Below, piece after piece: positions 1 through 6,041 of a stretch of 13,531 bases of DNA. The stretch spans positions 1 through 13,531 of the forward strand of contig CAKZPJ010000879.1 in assembly GCA_937138955.1 (NCBI GenBank), in the 5' to 3' direction. Every line of letters starts with the position of its first letter. Within the stretch, counting starts at the first letter, position 1. The translations under genes and the position numbers were made by a program. Under the pieces are notes generated by a model, which was given only the letters and a program-made list of their open reading frames with translations, did no database searches and had not been told where the DNA came from. This stretch comes from an uncultured Flammeovirgaceae bacterium. GTDB lineage: Bacteria > Bacteroidota > Bacteroidia > Cytophagales > Cyclobacteriaceae.

Positions 1-518
1 TGAGCCGAAAACCTATCTGAACCCTCGTAGGAAATACGAGCCCCGCTCTGAAAGAATGGTTCGTTGAAGGTAGCCACTGTAGTAGAACTCAGCAGGTTGT
101 TTTTGGGTAAAAAGCTCTCGGTTCCAATATGCGTGGTGAAGAATCCAGCATCTAACCACCAATCCTTTCCGAGCCTCAAACCTAGGTTCGCTTCCTGTAT
201 GGTATTGAAGGTTTCAGACCAGGTAGCCTGAGCAATATCGCCATAGTGCAATGTTACCGTACCGCGCAACCGCTCAGCTTGATAATTCAACGACAACTGA
301 GCAACGTTTAGTCCAAAGCGGTTAGGGCGCGGCGATACGGTAGTAAGAGGTTGTAGAGGAGCAGAAGGAGCATTGGAAAAAGTTGCGTAGTAAACATCAG
401 TATAACCACTGATAGTAACTTGGGGTTTAACCAGTGTGGTATCTTGAGCAAATGACTGATTAGAAAAGAGGAAATATAGAAGTGCTACGTAGCAAAAAGC
501 TTGGTGGATATAATTCAT
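1..518 (-). CDS. Outer-membrane beta-barrel porin-like protein, 3' end beyond window
   Basis: The reading frame opens at an ATG at 518-516 and stays open for about 172 codons to the window edge, so the C-terminus is missing. Residues 1-24 form a signal peptide: a short polar start, a hydrophobic core (FCYVALLYFLF) and a likely signal peptidase I cut after SFA, giving a mature start QDTTL. The mature part begins with VTISGYTDVYYATF and then shows alternating polar/hydrophobic strands (NRFGLNVAQLSLNY, RLRGTVTLHYGD, EANLGLRLGKDWWLDAGFF), typical of a transmembrane beta-barrel. The SGYxDxYY opening and the 'NRF..ln.aqL.l.y' strand resemble the Bacteroidota putative beta-barrel porin-2 (BBP2/OmpL-like) family, from memory. 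It would sit in the outer membrane. It lies 73 bp downstream of zupT on the same strand, so co-transcription is possible. Signal peptide and barrel character are well supported; the family name is tentative and the substrate unknown. Confidence 0.72.
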   Translation of the reverse strand, partial: MNYIHQAFCYVALLYFLFSNQSFAQDTTLVKPQVTISGYTDVYYATFSNAPSAPLQPLTTVSPRPNRFGLNVAQLSLNYQAERLRGTVTLHYGDIAQATWSETFNTIQEANLGLRLGKDWWLDAGFFTTHIGTESFLPKNNLLSSTTVATFNEPFFQSGARISYEGSDRFSA

Positions 519-549
519 TGGATGATTAATAAATATTAGTCTTCAAGCA

Positions 550-591
550 GTAGATTAGCGATAATATTTAGTACACTCTTTAGGACTAAAG
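550..591. repeat. Inverted repeat and octamer in the zupT-porin gap
   Basis: The gap between zupT and the porin gene contains CTTTAG-GA-CTAAAG (578-591), a perfect 6-bp inverted repeat with a 2-bp centre abutting the zupT stop codon. It also contains GTAGATTAGCGA at 550-561, whose core TAGATTAG (551-558) is the reverse complement of the CTAATCTA octamer found twice upstream of zupT. The first could act as a weak hairpin at the end of the zupT transcript, although no T-run follows. The second may be an operator for the porin gene. Both roles are inferred. Confidence 0.3.
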
Positions 592-1407
592 CTAGATGAA
601 TAAGAGTAGGCTTACTGCCATAATTGCCATGCCGGCAATAAGTCCGTAGATAGCATGGTGGTGCTTACCATAAGCGTGAGCTGCCGGAAGTAGTTGATCT
701 AAAGAAATAAATACCATAATACCAGCAATGCCCGCGAATAGCACCCCGAATATCGTCTCATTAATAAATGGCATCAGCACCCAATAGCCAATCAGTGCGC
801 CAATAGGCTCAGCTAAGCCCGAGGCAAACGAATAAGCAAATGCTTTCTTACGATCATTGGTTGCGTAGAACACTGGCACCGATACCGCAATTCCTTCCGG
901 AATATTATGAATTGCTACTGCTACGGCAATCGGAATACCCAATGATATATCTTTCATCGCACTAAGAAAAGTAGCAATACCCTCGGGGAAATTATGAATA
1001 CCCAATGCCAGGGCAGTAAATAGCCCAACCCGAAGCAGTTTCTGGTTTTTTAGTTGAACAATTTCTCGTTGAAGAGACGGTTCCTCTTCTGGAAATTCGT
1101 GAGGGTTTTCGTAGTTCGGTACAAATTTATCAATAATGGCAATTAATAATATGCCTCCAAAAAATGCCAGAACCGTATACCAATTTCCCCATTTTGCCCC
1201 ATACTCACCCACTAATGAAATCTGCGCACCGGCTAGTAATTCTACGAAAGAAATATATATCATCACCCCCGCCGACAGCCCCATAGAAACTGATAAGAAC
1301 CGAGCACTCTGATTCCTAGTAAAAAACGCTAAAGCACTGCCAATACCTGTTGACAGTCCTGCAAATAGGGTTAACCCAAAAGCCATCCAAACATTTGAAT
1401 GATCCAT
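592..1407 (-). CDS. zupT: ZIP-family divalent metal transporter (ZupT-like)
   Basis: This 271-residue inner-membrane protein has the ZIP architecture of about eight hydrophobic segments. The two metal-binding signatures are intact: HNFPEGIA at 138-145 (TM4) and HNIPEGIA at 167-174 (TM5). They supply the His, Asn and Glu ligands of the transport path. GLAEPIG (197-203) in the next helix is also a ZupT hallmark. The TM3-TM4 loop (about 95-122) is acidic, and a short His cluster (KHHHA, 248-252) sits before the last helix. Length and motifs fit bacterial ZupT, which imports zinc and, less specifically, iron, manganese or cobalt into the cytoplasm. The ATG at 1407 gives the expected short N-terminus. 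Upstream lie a TAAGTTTG -7 element and two possible DtxR/MntR-like sites, suggesting metal-dependent repression. The family is certain; the preferred metal cannot be read from sequence. Confidence 0.93.
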   Translation of the reverse strand: MDHSNVWMAFGLTLFAGLSTGIGSALAFFTRNQSARFLSVSMGLSAGVMIYISFVELLAGAQISLVGEYGAKWGNWYTVLAFFGGILLIAIIDKFVPNYENPHEFPEEEPSLQREIVQLKNQKLLRVGLFTALALGIHNFPEGIATFLSAMKDISLGIPIAVAVAIHNIPEGIAVSVPVFYATNDRKKAFAYSFASGLAEPIGALIGYWVLMPFINETIFGVLFAGIAGIMVFISLDQLLPAAHAYGKHHHAIYGLIAGMAIMAVSLLLFI

Positions 1408-1413
1408 AAAAGT

Positions 1414-1459
1414 TTAGACTAATCTAATATTTTTTCAATTATTCGCCTAATCTACGAAT
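1414..1459 (-). promoter_or_regulatory. Paired candidate metalloregulator operators upstream of zupT
   Basis: Read on the minus strand, the proximal site is TTAGATTAGTCTAA (1414-1427): arms TTAGA/TCTAA around TTAG, ending 7 nt before the start codon. It matches the DtxR/MntR-type half-palindrome TTAGGTTAGCCTAA at 12 of 14 positions (consensus from memory). The distal site, plus-strand ATTCGCCTAATCTACGAAT (1441-1459), has 5-bp inverted ends ATTCG/CGAAT and the same core. The CTAATCTA cores (1419-1426 and 1447-1454) are exactly 28 bp apart. Both sites lie between the likely transcription start and the zupT start codon, a repressor position. The identity of the regulator is inference. Confidence 0.4.
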
Positions 1460-1477
1460 TTTCTTGTTGAAAGGATG

Positions 1478-1485
1478 CAAACTTA
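1478..1485 (-). promoter_or_regulatory. Bacteroidota -7 promoter element for zupT
   Basis: The minus strand reads TAAGTTTG, an exact match to the Bacteroidota -7 consensus TAnnTTTG. No TTTG is visible at the usual -33 distance, so only half of the promoter is supported. Transcription from here would start near 1470, giving a leader of roughly 60 nt that contains both candidate operators. Confidence 0.4.
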
Positions 1486-1622
1486 CAGGTAAATAATGAA
1501 TGCTGCTGGAGGGCAATCCGTTTTCGCCTACATCTTTATTTTTTTATGGCACACTTTTTCTTGTTTTTAGAGTTAGCCTTTTTGTAGACCAAAGGGGCTT
1601 TGCAAAATCTTTATACATTCTC

Positions 1623-2843
1623 ATGCCACAACCAACCTATCCTTTAATAAATAGCGGACGAATTGAAGTAGTAGACGCTCTGCGCGGGTTTGCCTTACTT
1701 ACCGTATTATTTACCCACTTTATTACTGCTTTTTCAGGTTATCCTAACTTCTTCACCGATGCACAATTAGCTTCGCTTCCTTTTCCTGAACTTGATCAAA
1801 TCATATTGAAGCTGAACCTGCTGCTATTTAAGCTTAAATCCAGAGTACTATTTTCTTTCCTCTTTGGTTTGGGTTTTTACTTTCAGATACGCAAGGCCGA
1901 ACGGTTGGGCATGTCTTTCCGCAAAACATTTGTTAAGCGCCTTTTCGTCATGCTGATCATTGGTCTCGTTCACGCCTATCTTATTCAGTGGGGCGATATT
2001 TTGCGATGGTATTTTGTGGCGGGAGTATTTTTGCTTTTCCTATACCGCCTGCATAATTATGTAATTCTTACCATAGCTTTCACATTGGCATTTGTTATTC
2101 CAGCCAGCGAGAGTGTCCTGGAAATGATCATTCCCCACAGTTCGCCATCAGGAATTTCTGTTAGTAGCGTACAGCAAGCTTTTCTGAGTGGCTCGTACTG
2201 GGAAACGGTGAAAATGAATACGCTAATTGAGCATCAACACTACATTGATCCTTGGTACTTTATTGGGTATGTCTCTAACATTCTCGGCTTTTTCTTTTTA
2301 GGGCTTTGGGCAGGAAAGATCGATTTATTTAAACGTGCCACGGAATATCTACCAAAAATTCGTCAAGCCTTTATCATCAGTATTCCTGTTACATTATTAG
2401 GTAGTTGGTTTTTTATTCACGCTTCTGTCCCCAAAGAAGATTTTCCAATAATCTACCAGATTTTGCATTCAGTAGGTTACCGAATGAATACGGTAGGATT
2501 GTTTACTTTTTATCTCTGTGGTTTCATTCTTCTGTTTCGTCAACTTAGCTTTCGACGATACCTTGAGGCGTTAGTACCCGTAGGAAAAATGACGCTCACT
2601 AATTATATTCTGCAATCAGTAGTGGCTGTATTATTATTCAATGGATTAGGTTTAGGATTACTCGGGCAAATTGGCCCTTCCATGATTATACCTATCATCG
2701 TGCTATTCTTTGCTTTTCAAATAGTATTTAGCACGCTGTGGCTACGATATTTTCATACTGGGCCATTAGAATGGATATGGCGTATAGCCGTTAGCGGAAA
2801 GTGGCACCCTCTTCTAAAAAAAGATCAGCAAATCGCTCAATAG
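1623..2843 (+). CDS. DUF418 family polytopic membrane protein
   Basis: A multi-pass inner-membrane protein of 406 residues from the ATG at 1623. The N-terminal signature RIEVVDALRGFALL (13-26) opens the first membrane helix, as in YeiB/DUF418 proteins. It is followed by KSRVLFSFLFGLGF (72-85) and RLFVMLIIGLVHAYLIQWGDIL (106-127, split here by a helix turn). The C-terminal DUF418 block is complete: GKMTLTNYILQS (321-332), a Gly-rich helix near 341-351, and GPLEWIWR (380-387). I count about nine to ten hydrophobic segments. DUF418 proteins are distantly related to acyltransferase-3-like membrane proteins; their substrate is not established. An in-frame ATG at 1500 would add 41 residues, but family members begin just before the RIxxxDxLRG motif and 1500 lies in the zupT promoter region, so I prefer 1623. 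It stands alone, convergent with gatC. The family call is firm; the function is unknown. Confidence 0.88.
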   Translation: MPQPTYPLINSGRIEVVDALRGFALLTVLFTHFITAFSGYPNFFTDAQLASLPFPELDQIILKLNLLLFKLKSRVLFSFLFGLGFYFQIRKAERLGMSFRKTFVKRLFVMLIIGLVHAYLIQWGDILRWYFVAGVFLLFLYRLHNYVILTIAFTLAFVIPASESVLEMIIPHSSPSGISVSSVQQAFLSGSYWETVKMNTLIEHQHYIDPWYFIGYVSNILGFFFLGLWAGKIDLFKRATEYLPKIRQAFIISIPVTLLGSWFFIHASVPKEDFPIIYQILHSVGYRMNTVGLFTFYLCGFILLFRQLSFRRYLEALVPVGKMTLTNYILQSVVAVLLFNGLGLGLLGQIGPSMIIPIIVLFFAFQIVFSTLWLRYFHTGPLEWIWRIAVSGKWHPLLKKDQQIAQ

Positions 2844-2873
2844 CCCACTTGAGTTGGTGCGCCTAAGGCTAGA

Positions 2874-3185
2874 TCATTTTTTAGTAGTAGAATTGCTTGT
2901 ATCCAATATCTTAGGAACCCGGAAGAACTGCTGATCGTGGCGAGGGGCAATAGCCAAAGCTTTAGAACGATCCAGATGAGCTTTTACCTGATCCTCTCGC
3001 ATCACGTTGATCTCATAGGACATATGGATAAGTGGTTCTACACCTTCGGTATCTACTTCATCTAATTTCTCTACCCAATCCAGTATTTCTGTCATGCTTT
3101 CCATCATAGCCTCTTCAGTTTTCGGGTCATGCTCTAACCGGGCAAGATGAGCAATTTTTTTTACAGTTTCTCGGTCAATTTTCAT
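2874..3185 (-). CDS. gatC: Asp-tRNA(Asn)/Glu-tRNA(Gln) amidotransferase subunit C
   Basis: GatC is the small subunit of the GatCAB amidotransferase, which converts Glu-tRNA(Gln) to Gln-tRNA(Gln) and Asp-tRNA(Asn) to Asn-tRNA(Asn) in the cytoplasm. The 103 residues match the usual 95-105. Signatures are the N-terminal helix 'IDRETVKKIAHLARLE' (3-18), the amphipathic 'ILDWVEKLDEVDTEGVEPLIH' region (about 34-54, written from memory of the family as I.dyve.L..vdt.gveP), MRED (62-65) and the C-terminal 'APRHDQQFFRVPKIL' segment (80-94), which in structures wraps around GatA. Its ATG lies inside the end of plsC with an 11-nt overlap, implying translational coupling. gatA and gatB are not in the window, which is common because gatC is often unlinked. 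A Lys/Thr/Ser-rich tail follows residue 95. Confidence 0.95.
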   Translation of the reverse strand: MKIDRETVKKIAHLARLEHDPKTEEAMMESMTEILDWVEKLDEVDTEGVEPLIHMSYEINVMREDQVKAHLDRSKALAIAPRHDQQFFRVPKILDTSNSTTKK

Positions 3186-3924
3186 GTTTTACAGAAGGAT
3201 GAAATTTTTCCAATTCTTGTCTAATAACCTCAAATGTTTGCTCCCGCAGTTGTTTCTGATCATCTTCGGTCATTCCTACAGTTTCAATGGGTGGATGAAT
3301 AATCATCACCGGACGTCTAGGGCGCATCAGTAACTTACCATCGTCGGGTAAAATTAGATAATTATAGGGAATAGTGATTGGAACCACCGGAATTTGTTTA
3401 TCGATGGCGACCTTGAATGGGCCATTTTTGAAGCGAGCCAAATAGGGAGGTTGTTCTGTTCTAATTCCACCTTCAGGATACATGACCAAGCTTTTTCCTT
3501 CGTCGACTGCCTGCATACTCAGTTGTAGTGCCCGATAACGACTTTTTAGACTGTTGCGGTCTACTGGAATGTGTAGCTTACTAAACATACTGCCAAACAG
3601 TGGGATTTTAGCCAGCGAAACTTTCCCCACAAAAACAAAGGGTTTGGGAATGTACCCCATCAAGGCGATATCGAGCAGAGAAAAATGGTTTGGGGCAATT
3701 ACGTAGGCCTGGTATTTCTCCAGATTAGAGCGGCCATAAACCTTCGCCGGGACTCCCATGCCCAGCAAAAAAGCGCGCGACCAAAACTGATTTAGTAGTA
3801 AGGCGTAGCGATGCCACTTTCTATTCAGCGTAGCCAAAACGAAAAGTGGAAAGAGCAATAAAAAGACTCCCCCAAAAACAATAAGCCCATAAGTTGAATA
3901 AATTCTGAGCCAGATTTTATTCAT
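3175..3924 (-). CDS. plsC: 1-acyl-sn-glycerol-3-phosphate acyltransferase (PlsC family)
   Basis: This 249-residue enzyme probably acylates lysophosphatidic acid to phosphatidic acid at the inner face of the membrane, a step in phospholipid synthesis. All four acyltransferase blocks are visible: block I NHFSLLD, with the HX4D catalytic pair at H80/D85; block II around KIPLFGSMFSKLHIPVDR (106-123); block III YPEGGIR (149-155), where Tyr replaces the usual Phe of FPEG; and block IV VPITI (181-185). A single hydrophobic segment near residues 13-32 probably anchors the N-terminus. Length and order are normal for PlsC. It is the first gene of a two-gene unit: its last codons overlap the gatC start by 11 nt. 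Related lysolipid or ornithine-lipid acyltransferases (OlsA) share these motifs, so acceptor specificity is not certain. Confidence 0.88.
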   Translation of the reverse strand: MNKIWLRIYSTYGLIVFGGVFLLLFPLFVLATLNRKWHRYALLLNQFWSRAFLLGMGVPAKVYGRSNLEKYQAYVIAPNHFSLLDIALMGYIPKPFVFVGKVSLAKIPLFGSMFSKLHIPVDRNSLKSRYRALQLSMQAVDEGKSLVMYPEGGIRTEQPPYLARFKNGPFKVAIDKQIPVVPITIPYNYLILPDDGKLLMRPRRPVMIIHPPIETVGMTEDDQKQLREQTFEVIRQELEKFHPSVKHEN

Positions 3925-4267
3925 ATAACTGAAAAAATATAGTGCGATTTAACTTATAATACATCATCAAAAAATCATCAAATACAAACAATCATTATCA
4001 ACCACGAAGATAGCAGCATTTTTTATGCTATTTCAGACGATAATTTTTCTGATTTTTCTGCGATAAAAAATAGTTTCGTGGTTGTAAGTAATAACCCTAA
4101 AAATTAATTTTCTCTATTTTGAACAAATAGAATCAAAAATTTGTACATTGGATTTATATAGCTCGTATACTTACAGTGTGCCAACTATTATGAATTTAAA
4201 CATACTCTTATTTTCCAATAATTGCACGCTGTAGTTTCGACAGTTTATCATTTATAACTTTTCAATC
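3925..4267. other. 343-bp gene-free divergent region between plsC and the RRM gene
   Basis: No credible ORF lies here. From left to right it holds the AT-rich plsC upstream region with two direct copies of ATCATCAAA spaced 11 bp apart (3963-3971, 3974-3982), the 86-bp inverted-repeat element (3999-4084), and an AT-rich leader for the RRM gene. For the RRM gene a loose promoter-like pair, TTTG (4118-4121) and TACATTGG (4144-4151, one mismatch to TAnnTTTG), can be proposed with 22-bp spacing, but it is weak. The Shine-Dalgarno-less sequence before ATG 4268 is usual for the phylum. Confidence 0.5.
3999..4084. repeat. 86-bp element bounded by a perfect 10-bp inverted repeat
   Basis: CAACCACGAA (3999-4008) is perfectly inverted as TTCGTGGTTG (4075-4084). 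Just inside the left arm are two alternative hairpins: ATAGCA/TGCTAT (4010-4015, 4026-4031) and AGCAT-TTTTT-ATGCT (4015-4029). The right half carries two tandem copies of ATTTTTCTG (4043-4051, 4052-4060) flanked by CGATAA on both sides. The arms look like short 'accacgaag'-type intergenic repeats I recall from other Bacteroidota genomes. It could be a decayed palindromic element or the structured 5' part of an RNA. The symmetry is directly visible; the role is not. Confidence 0.6.
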
Positions 4268-4534
4268 ATGAACATTTACGTTGCGAACCTAAACTACCGG
4301 GTTCAAGATCAAGAACTCCAAGAATTGTTCGAGGAATACGGACAAGTTTCATCTGCCAAAATTATCAAAGACCATGAATCAGGAAGATCTCGGGGATTTG
4401 CTTTTGTAGAAATGCCCGAAGATGAATCGGGTATGCAAGCTATCAACGAACTTGATGGTGCTGAAGTGCAAGGCCGCAATCTTAAAGTTAGCAAGGCTCG
4501 TCCACGACCTGAGATGCAAGAGCGTCGCTACTAA
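4268..4534 (+). CDS. Single-RRM RNA-binding protein
   Basis: A small cytoplasmic RNA-binding protein of 88 residues consisting of one RNA recognition motif plus a short basic tail. RNP2 is IYVANL (3-8) and RNP1 is RGFAFVEM (42-49), with the aromatic residues that stack on RNA bases at Y4, F44 and F46. The order of elements (RNP2, helix about 14-24, RNP1, helix about 52-62, last strand GRNLKVSKA at 69-77) is the full beta-alpha-beta-beta-alpha-beta fold. The tail (78-88) is rich in Arg and Pro. Such short RRM proteins are abundant in Bacteroidota (for example the Rbp proteins of Bacteroides) and in cyanobacteria, where they bind single-stranded RNA and affect gene expression. It is monocistronic, with a long upstream region and a strong terminator of its own. 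Fold certain; targets unknown. Confidence 0.95.
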   Translation: MNIYVANLNYRVQDQELQELFEEYGQVSSAKIIKDHESGRSRGFAFVEMPEDESGMQAINELDGAEVQGRNLKVSKARPRPEMQERRY

Positions 4535-4561
4535 TCAACAGACTTTAACCCACTACATTTT

Positions 4562-4597
4562 TAGCCATCATTTCCGCCAAGTGATGGCTATTTTTTT
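4562..4597 (+). terminator. Intrinsic terminator of the RRM gene
   Basis: TAGCCATCA (4562-4570) pairs perfectly with TGATGGCTA (4582-4590), a 9-bp stem with an 11-nt loop, followed by seven T residues (4591-4597). It begins 28 nt after the RRM stop codon. On the opposite strand the stem is followed by A residues, so it does not serve pepP as a standard intrinsic terminator. The T-run reaches into the pepP stop codon. Confidence 0.9.
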
Positions 4598-5885
4598 ATT
4601 CATTCATCAGTGTTTCAATTTCATCGGCTTCAATCGGTATTTCGCCCATCAAATCGGTAAGCCCCTCTTCTCGGATCACCAGATTATTCTCCAGGCGAAT
4701 ACCCATATTTTCTTCTCGGATATAAATTCCTGGCTCAACGGTAAATACCATACCTGGTTCAAACTTTCGGTAAATATTACCTACATCGTGCACATCTAAT
4801 CCTAAATGATGAGAAGTGCCGTGCATGAAGTATTTCCGATACAGTGGTTGTTTTTCGTTCTGATTTTTTACATCGGTTCTATCCAACAAGCCTAACCCAA
4901 TGAGTTCGCTTTCCATAATTTTACCCACCTCCCGATGATATTCTTTAATTACATTGCCCGGGCGTAGCAGTTGCATTGCTTCGCGCTGTACCCGCAACAC
5001 CGCGTTGTAGACCGCTCGCTGACGCTCAGTAAACGTACCGCTCACTGGAATAGTACGAGTCATATCAGCATTGTAATTAGCGTATTCTGCGCCTACATCC
5101 ATCAGTATTAAATCACCAGCCTGACACTCTTGATTGTTATCGAGATAATGCAATACGCAAGCATTTTTCCCCGATGCAACAATAGGTTCATAGGCAAATC
5201 CTCGGGAACGCTGTCGAGTAAATTCGTGAATATACTCAGCTTCGATTTCGTATTCCATTACTCCCGGTTGAACAAATCTCAGTACACGATAGAAAGCATC
5301 CTTCGTAATATTGCAGGCCTGCTGGAGAAGGTTAACTTCCAGCTCTGATTTTATGGCTCGTAGCTGATACATAATTGGAGCTAATCGTTCGTACTGATGC
5401 AGTGGGTAATTTCGCTGGCACCACTCTACAAAGCGAGCATCACGGGTTTGTACCGAAACACTAGCCCTAATGTGTTCATTGGTATTTAGATATATGTGCT
5501 CCGCCTGCGCCATCAACGTAAAAAGCGTCTTCTCAAACTGAGATGTCCACATAACCCGCTTAATACCCGATGCTTCAGTAGCTTCCTCTTTAGTATACTT
5601 GTGCCCCTCCCATATTGCAATCTCCTCATTAGTCTCCCGTAAGAAAAGTATCTCGCGAAAACTTTCATCAGGAAAATCCGGGAACAATACCAGTACACTC
5701 TCTTCTTGATCAATACCAGTTAGATAAAATAAATCGCTATTCTGAACAAACTTCATGGTGCCGTCGGCATTGGTTGGCATGATATCATTACTGTTCAGAA
5801 CCACCATTGAATTGGGCTTGAGTTCGGCAAGCAAGCGGCGGCGATTTTTAACGAAGAGTTCAGAATTTATTGGATGGTACTTCAT
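4596..5885 (-). CDS. pepP: Xaa-Pro aminopeptidase (M24B, aminopeptidase P)
   Basis: A 429-residue cytoplasmic metallopeptidase that removes N-terminal residues preceding proline. The N-terminal aminopeptidase-P domain (about 1-165, 'NSNDIMPTNADGTMKFVQNSD' region at 31-51, read as separate blocks) precedes the pita-bread catalytic domain (about 175-425). The five dinuclear metal (usually Mn) ligands are present: D263 (MDVGAEY), D274 (NADMTRT), H359 in HGTSHHLGLDVHD, E384 (TVEPGIYI) and E399 (GIRLENN). H355 and H366 match other active-site histidines of Escherichia coli PepP. Length is normal (441 in E. coli). The ATG at 5885 follows a possible promoter (TTTT-N19-TAATTTAG). It is convergent with the RRM gene and divergent from hisG. 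Prolidase is an alternative for M24B proteins, but the N-terminal domain favours aminopeptidase P. Confidence 0.94.
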   Translation of the reverse strand: MKYHPINSELFVKNRRRLLAELKPNSMVVLNSNDIMPTNADGTMKFVQNSDLFYLTGIDQEESVLVLFPDFPDESFREILFLRETNEEIAIWEGHKYTKEEATEASGIKRVMWTSQFEKTLFTLMAQAEHIYLNTNEHIRASVSVQTRDARFVEWCQRNYPLHQYERLAPIMYQLRAIKSELEVNLLQQACNITKDAFYRVLRFVQPGVMEYEIEAEYIHEFTRQRSRGFAYEPIVASGKNACVLHYLDNNQECQAGDLILMDVGAEYANYNADMTRTIPVSGTFTERQRAVYNAVLRVQREAMQLLRPGNVIKEYHREVGKIMESELIGLGLLDRTDVKNQNEKQPLYRKYFMHGTSHHLGLDVHDVGNIYRKFEPGMVFTVEPGIYIREENMGIRLENNLVIREEGLTDLMGEIPIEADEIETLMNE

Positions 5886-5903
5886 GGTTGTTAGGTTTAG
5901 GTG

Positions 5904-5934
5904 CTAAATTACAAAATGCAGTAACCCGATAAAA
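5904..5934 (-). promoter_or_regulatory. Candidate pepP promoter
   Basis: On the minus strand TTTT (5934-5931) is followed after 19 bp by TAATTTAG (5911-5904). Each element has one mismatch to the Bacteroidota TTTG / TAnnTTTG pair, at the expected spacing. The -7 element ends 18 nt before the pepP start codon. This is a weak prediction. Confidence 0.3.
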
Positions 5935-5985
5935 CTTAGTTCTTCAATTATGAGTTGATGATTTTATATTCCCATTTCGCTGCTC

Positions 5986-5993
5986 TATATTTG
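5986..5993 (+). promoter_or_regulatory. hisGp: Bacteroidota -7 promoter element of the his operon
   Basis: TATATTTG is an exact match to TAnnTTTG. The expected -33 TTTG is not clear; only a T-rich stretch (about 5962-5966) lies at the right distance. Transcription would start at about 5998-6002, leaving a leader of roughly 100 nt before hisG and placing the possible leader-peptide ATG at the extreme 5' end of the transcript. Confidence 0.55.
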
Positions 5994-6002
5994 TTCGGAA
6001 TT

Positions 6003-6041
6003 ATGAATAACCTTCGTACACATCGCGCCACCGCTCATTAA
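6003..6041 (+). CDS. Possible his leader peptide (12 residues)
   Basis: A 12-codon frame between the his promoter and hisG reads MNNLRTHRATAH and stops with TAA. Two of its 12 residues are His (codons at 6021-6023 and 6036-6038), the second being the last sense codon. Its start lies within a few nt of the predicted transcript start, and its stop codon overlaps the first base of the hairpin at 6041-6069. That arrangement suggests ribosome-mediated control of hisGDCB by histidine supply. Against it: the His codons are not consecutive, and the hairpin is not followed by a T-run. It could be chance. Confidence 0.33.
   Translation: MNNLRTHRATAH

Noticed and set aside
2844..2873. Possible bidirectional terminator between the DUF418 gene and gatC (GCCTAAGGC followed by T's)
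   Set aside because: The palindrome leaves a one-base loop and cannot form a stable hairpin; the nearby CCcAC/GTtGG pairing has a mismatch.
4140..4170. Second promoter-like pair for the RRM gene (TTTG at 4140-4143 with TATACTTA downstream)
   Set aside because: The downstream element fails the TTTG half of the -7 consensus.
4422..4799. 125-codon plus-strand ORF crossing the RRM gene end and the pepP 3' end
   Set aside because: It overlaps two well-supported genes in other frames, crosses an intrinsic terminator, and has no recognisable protein features.
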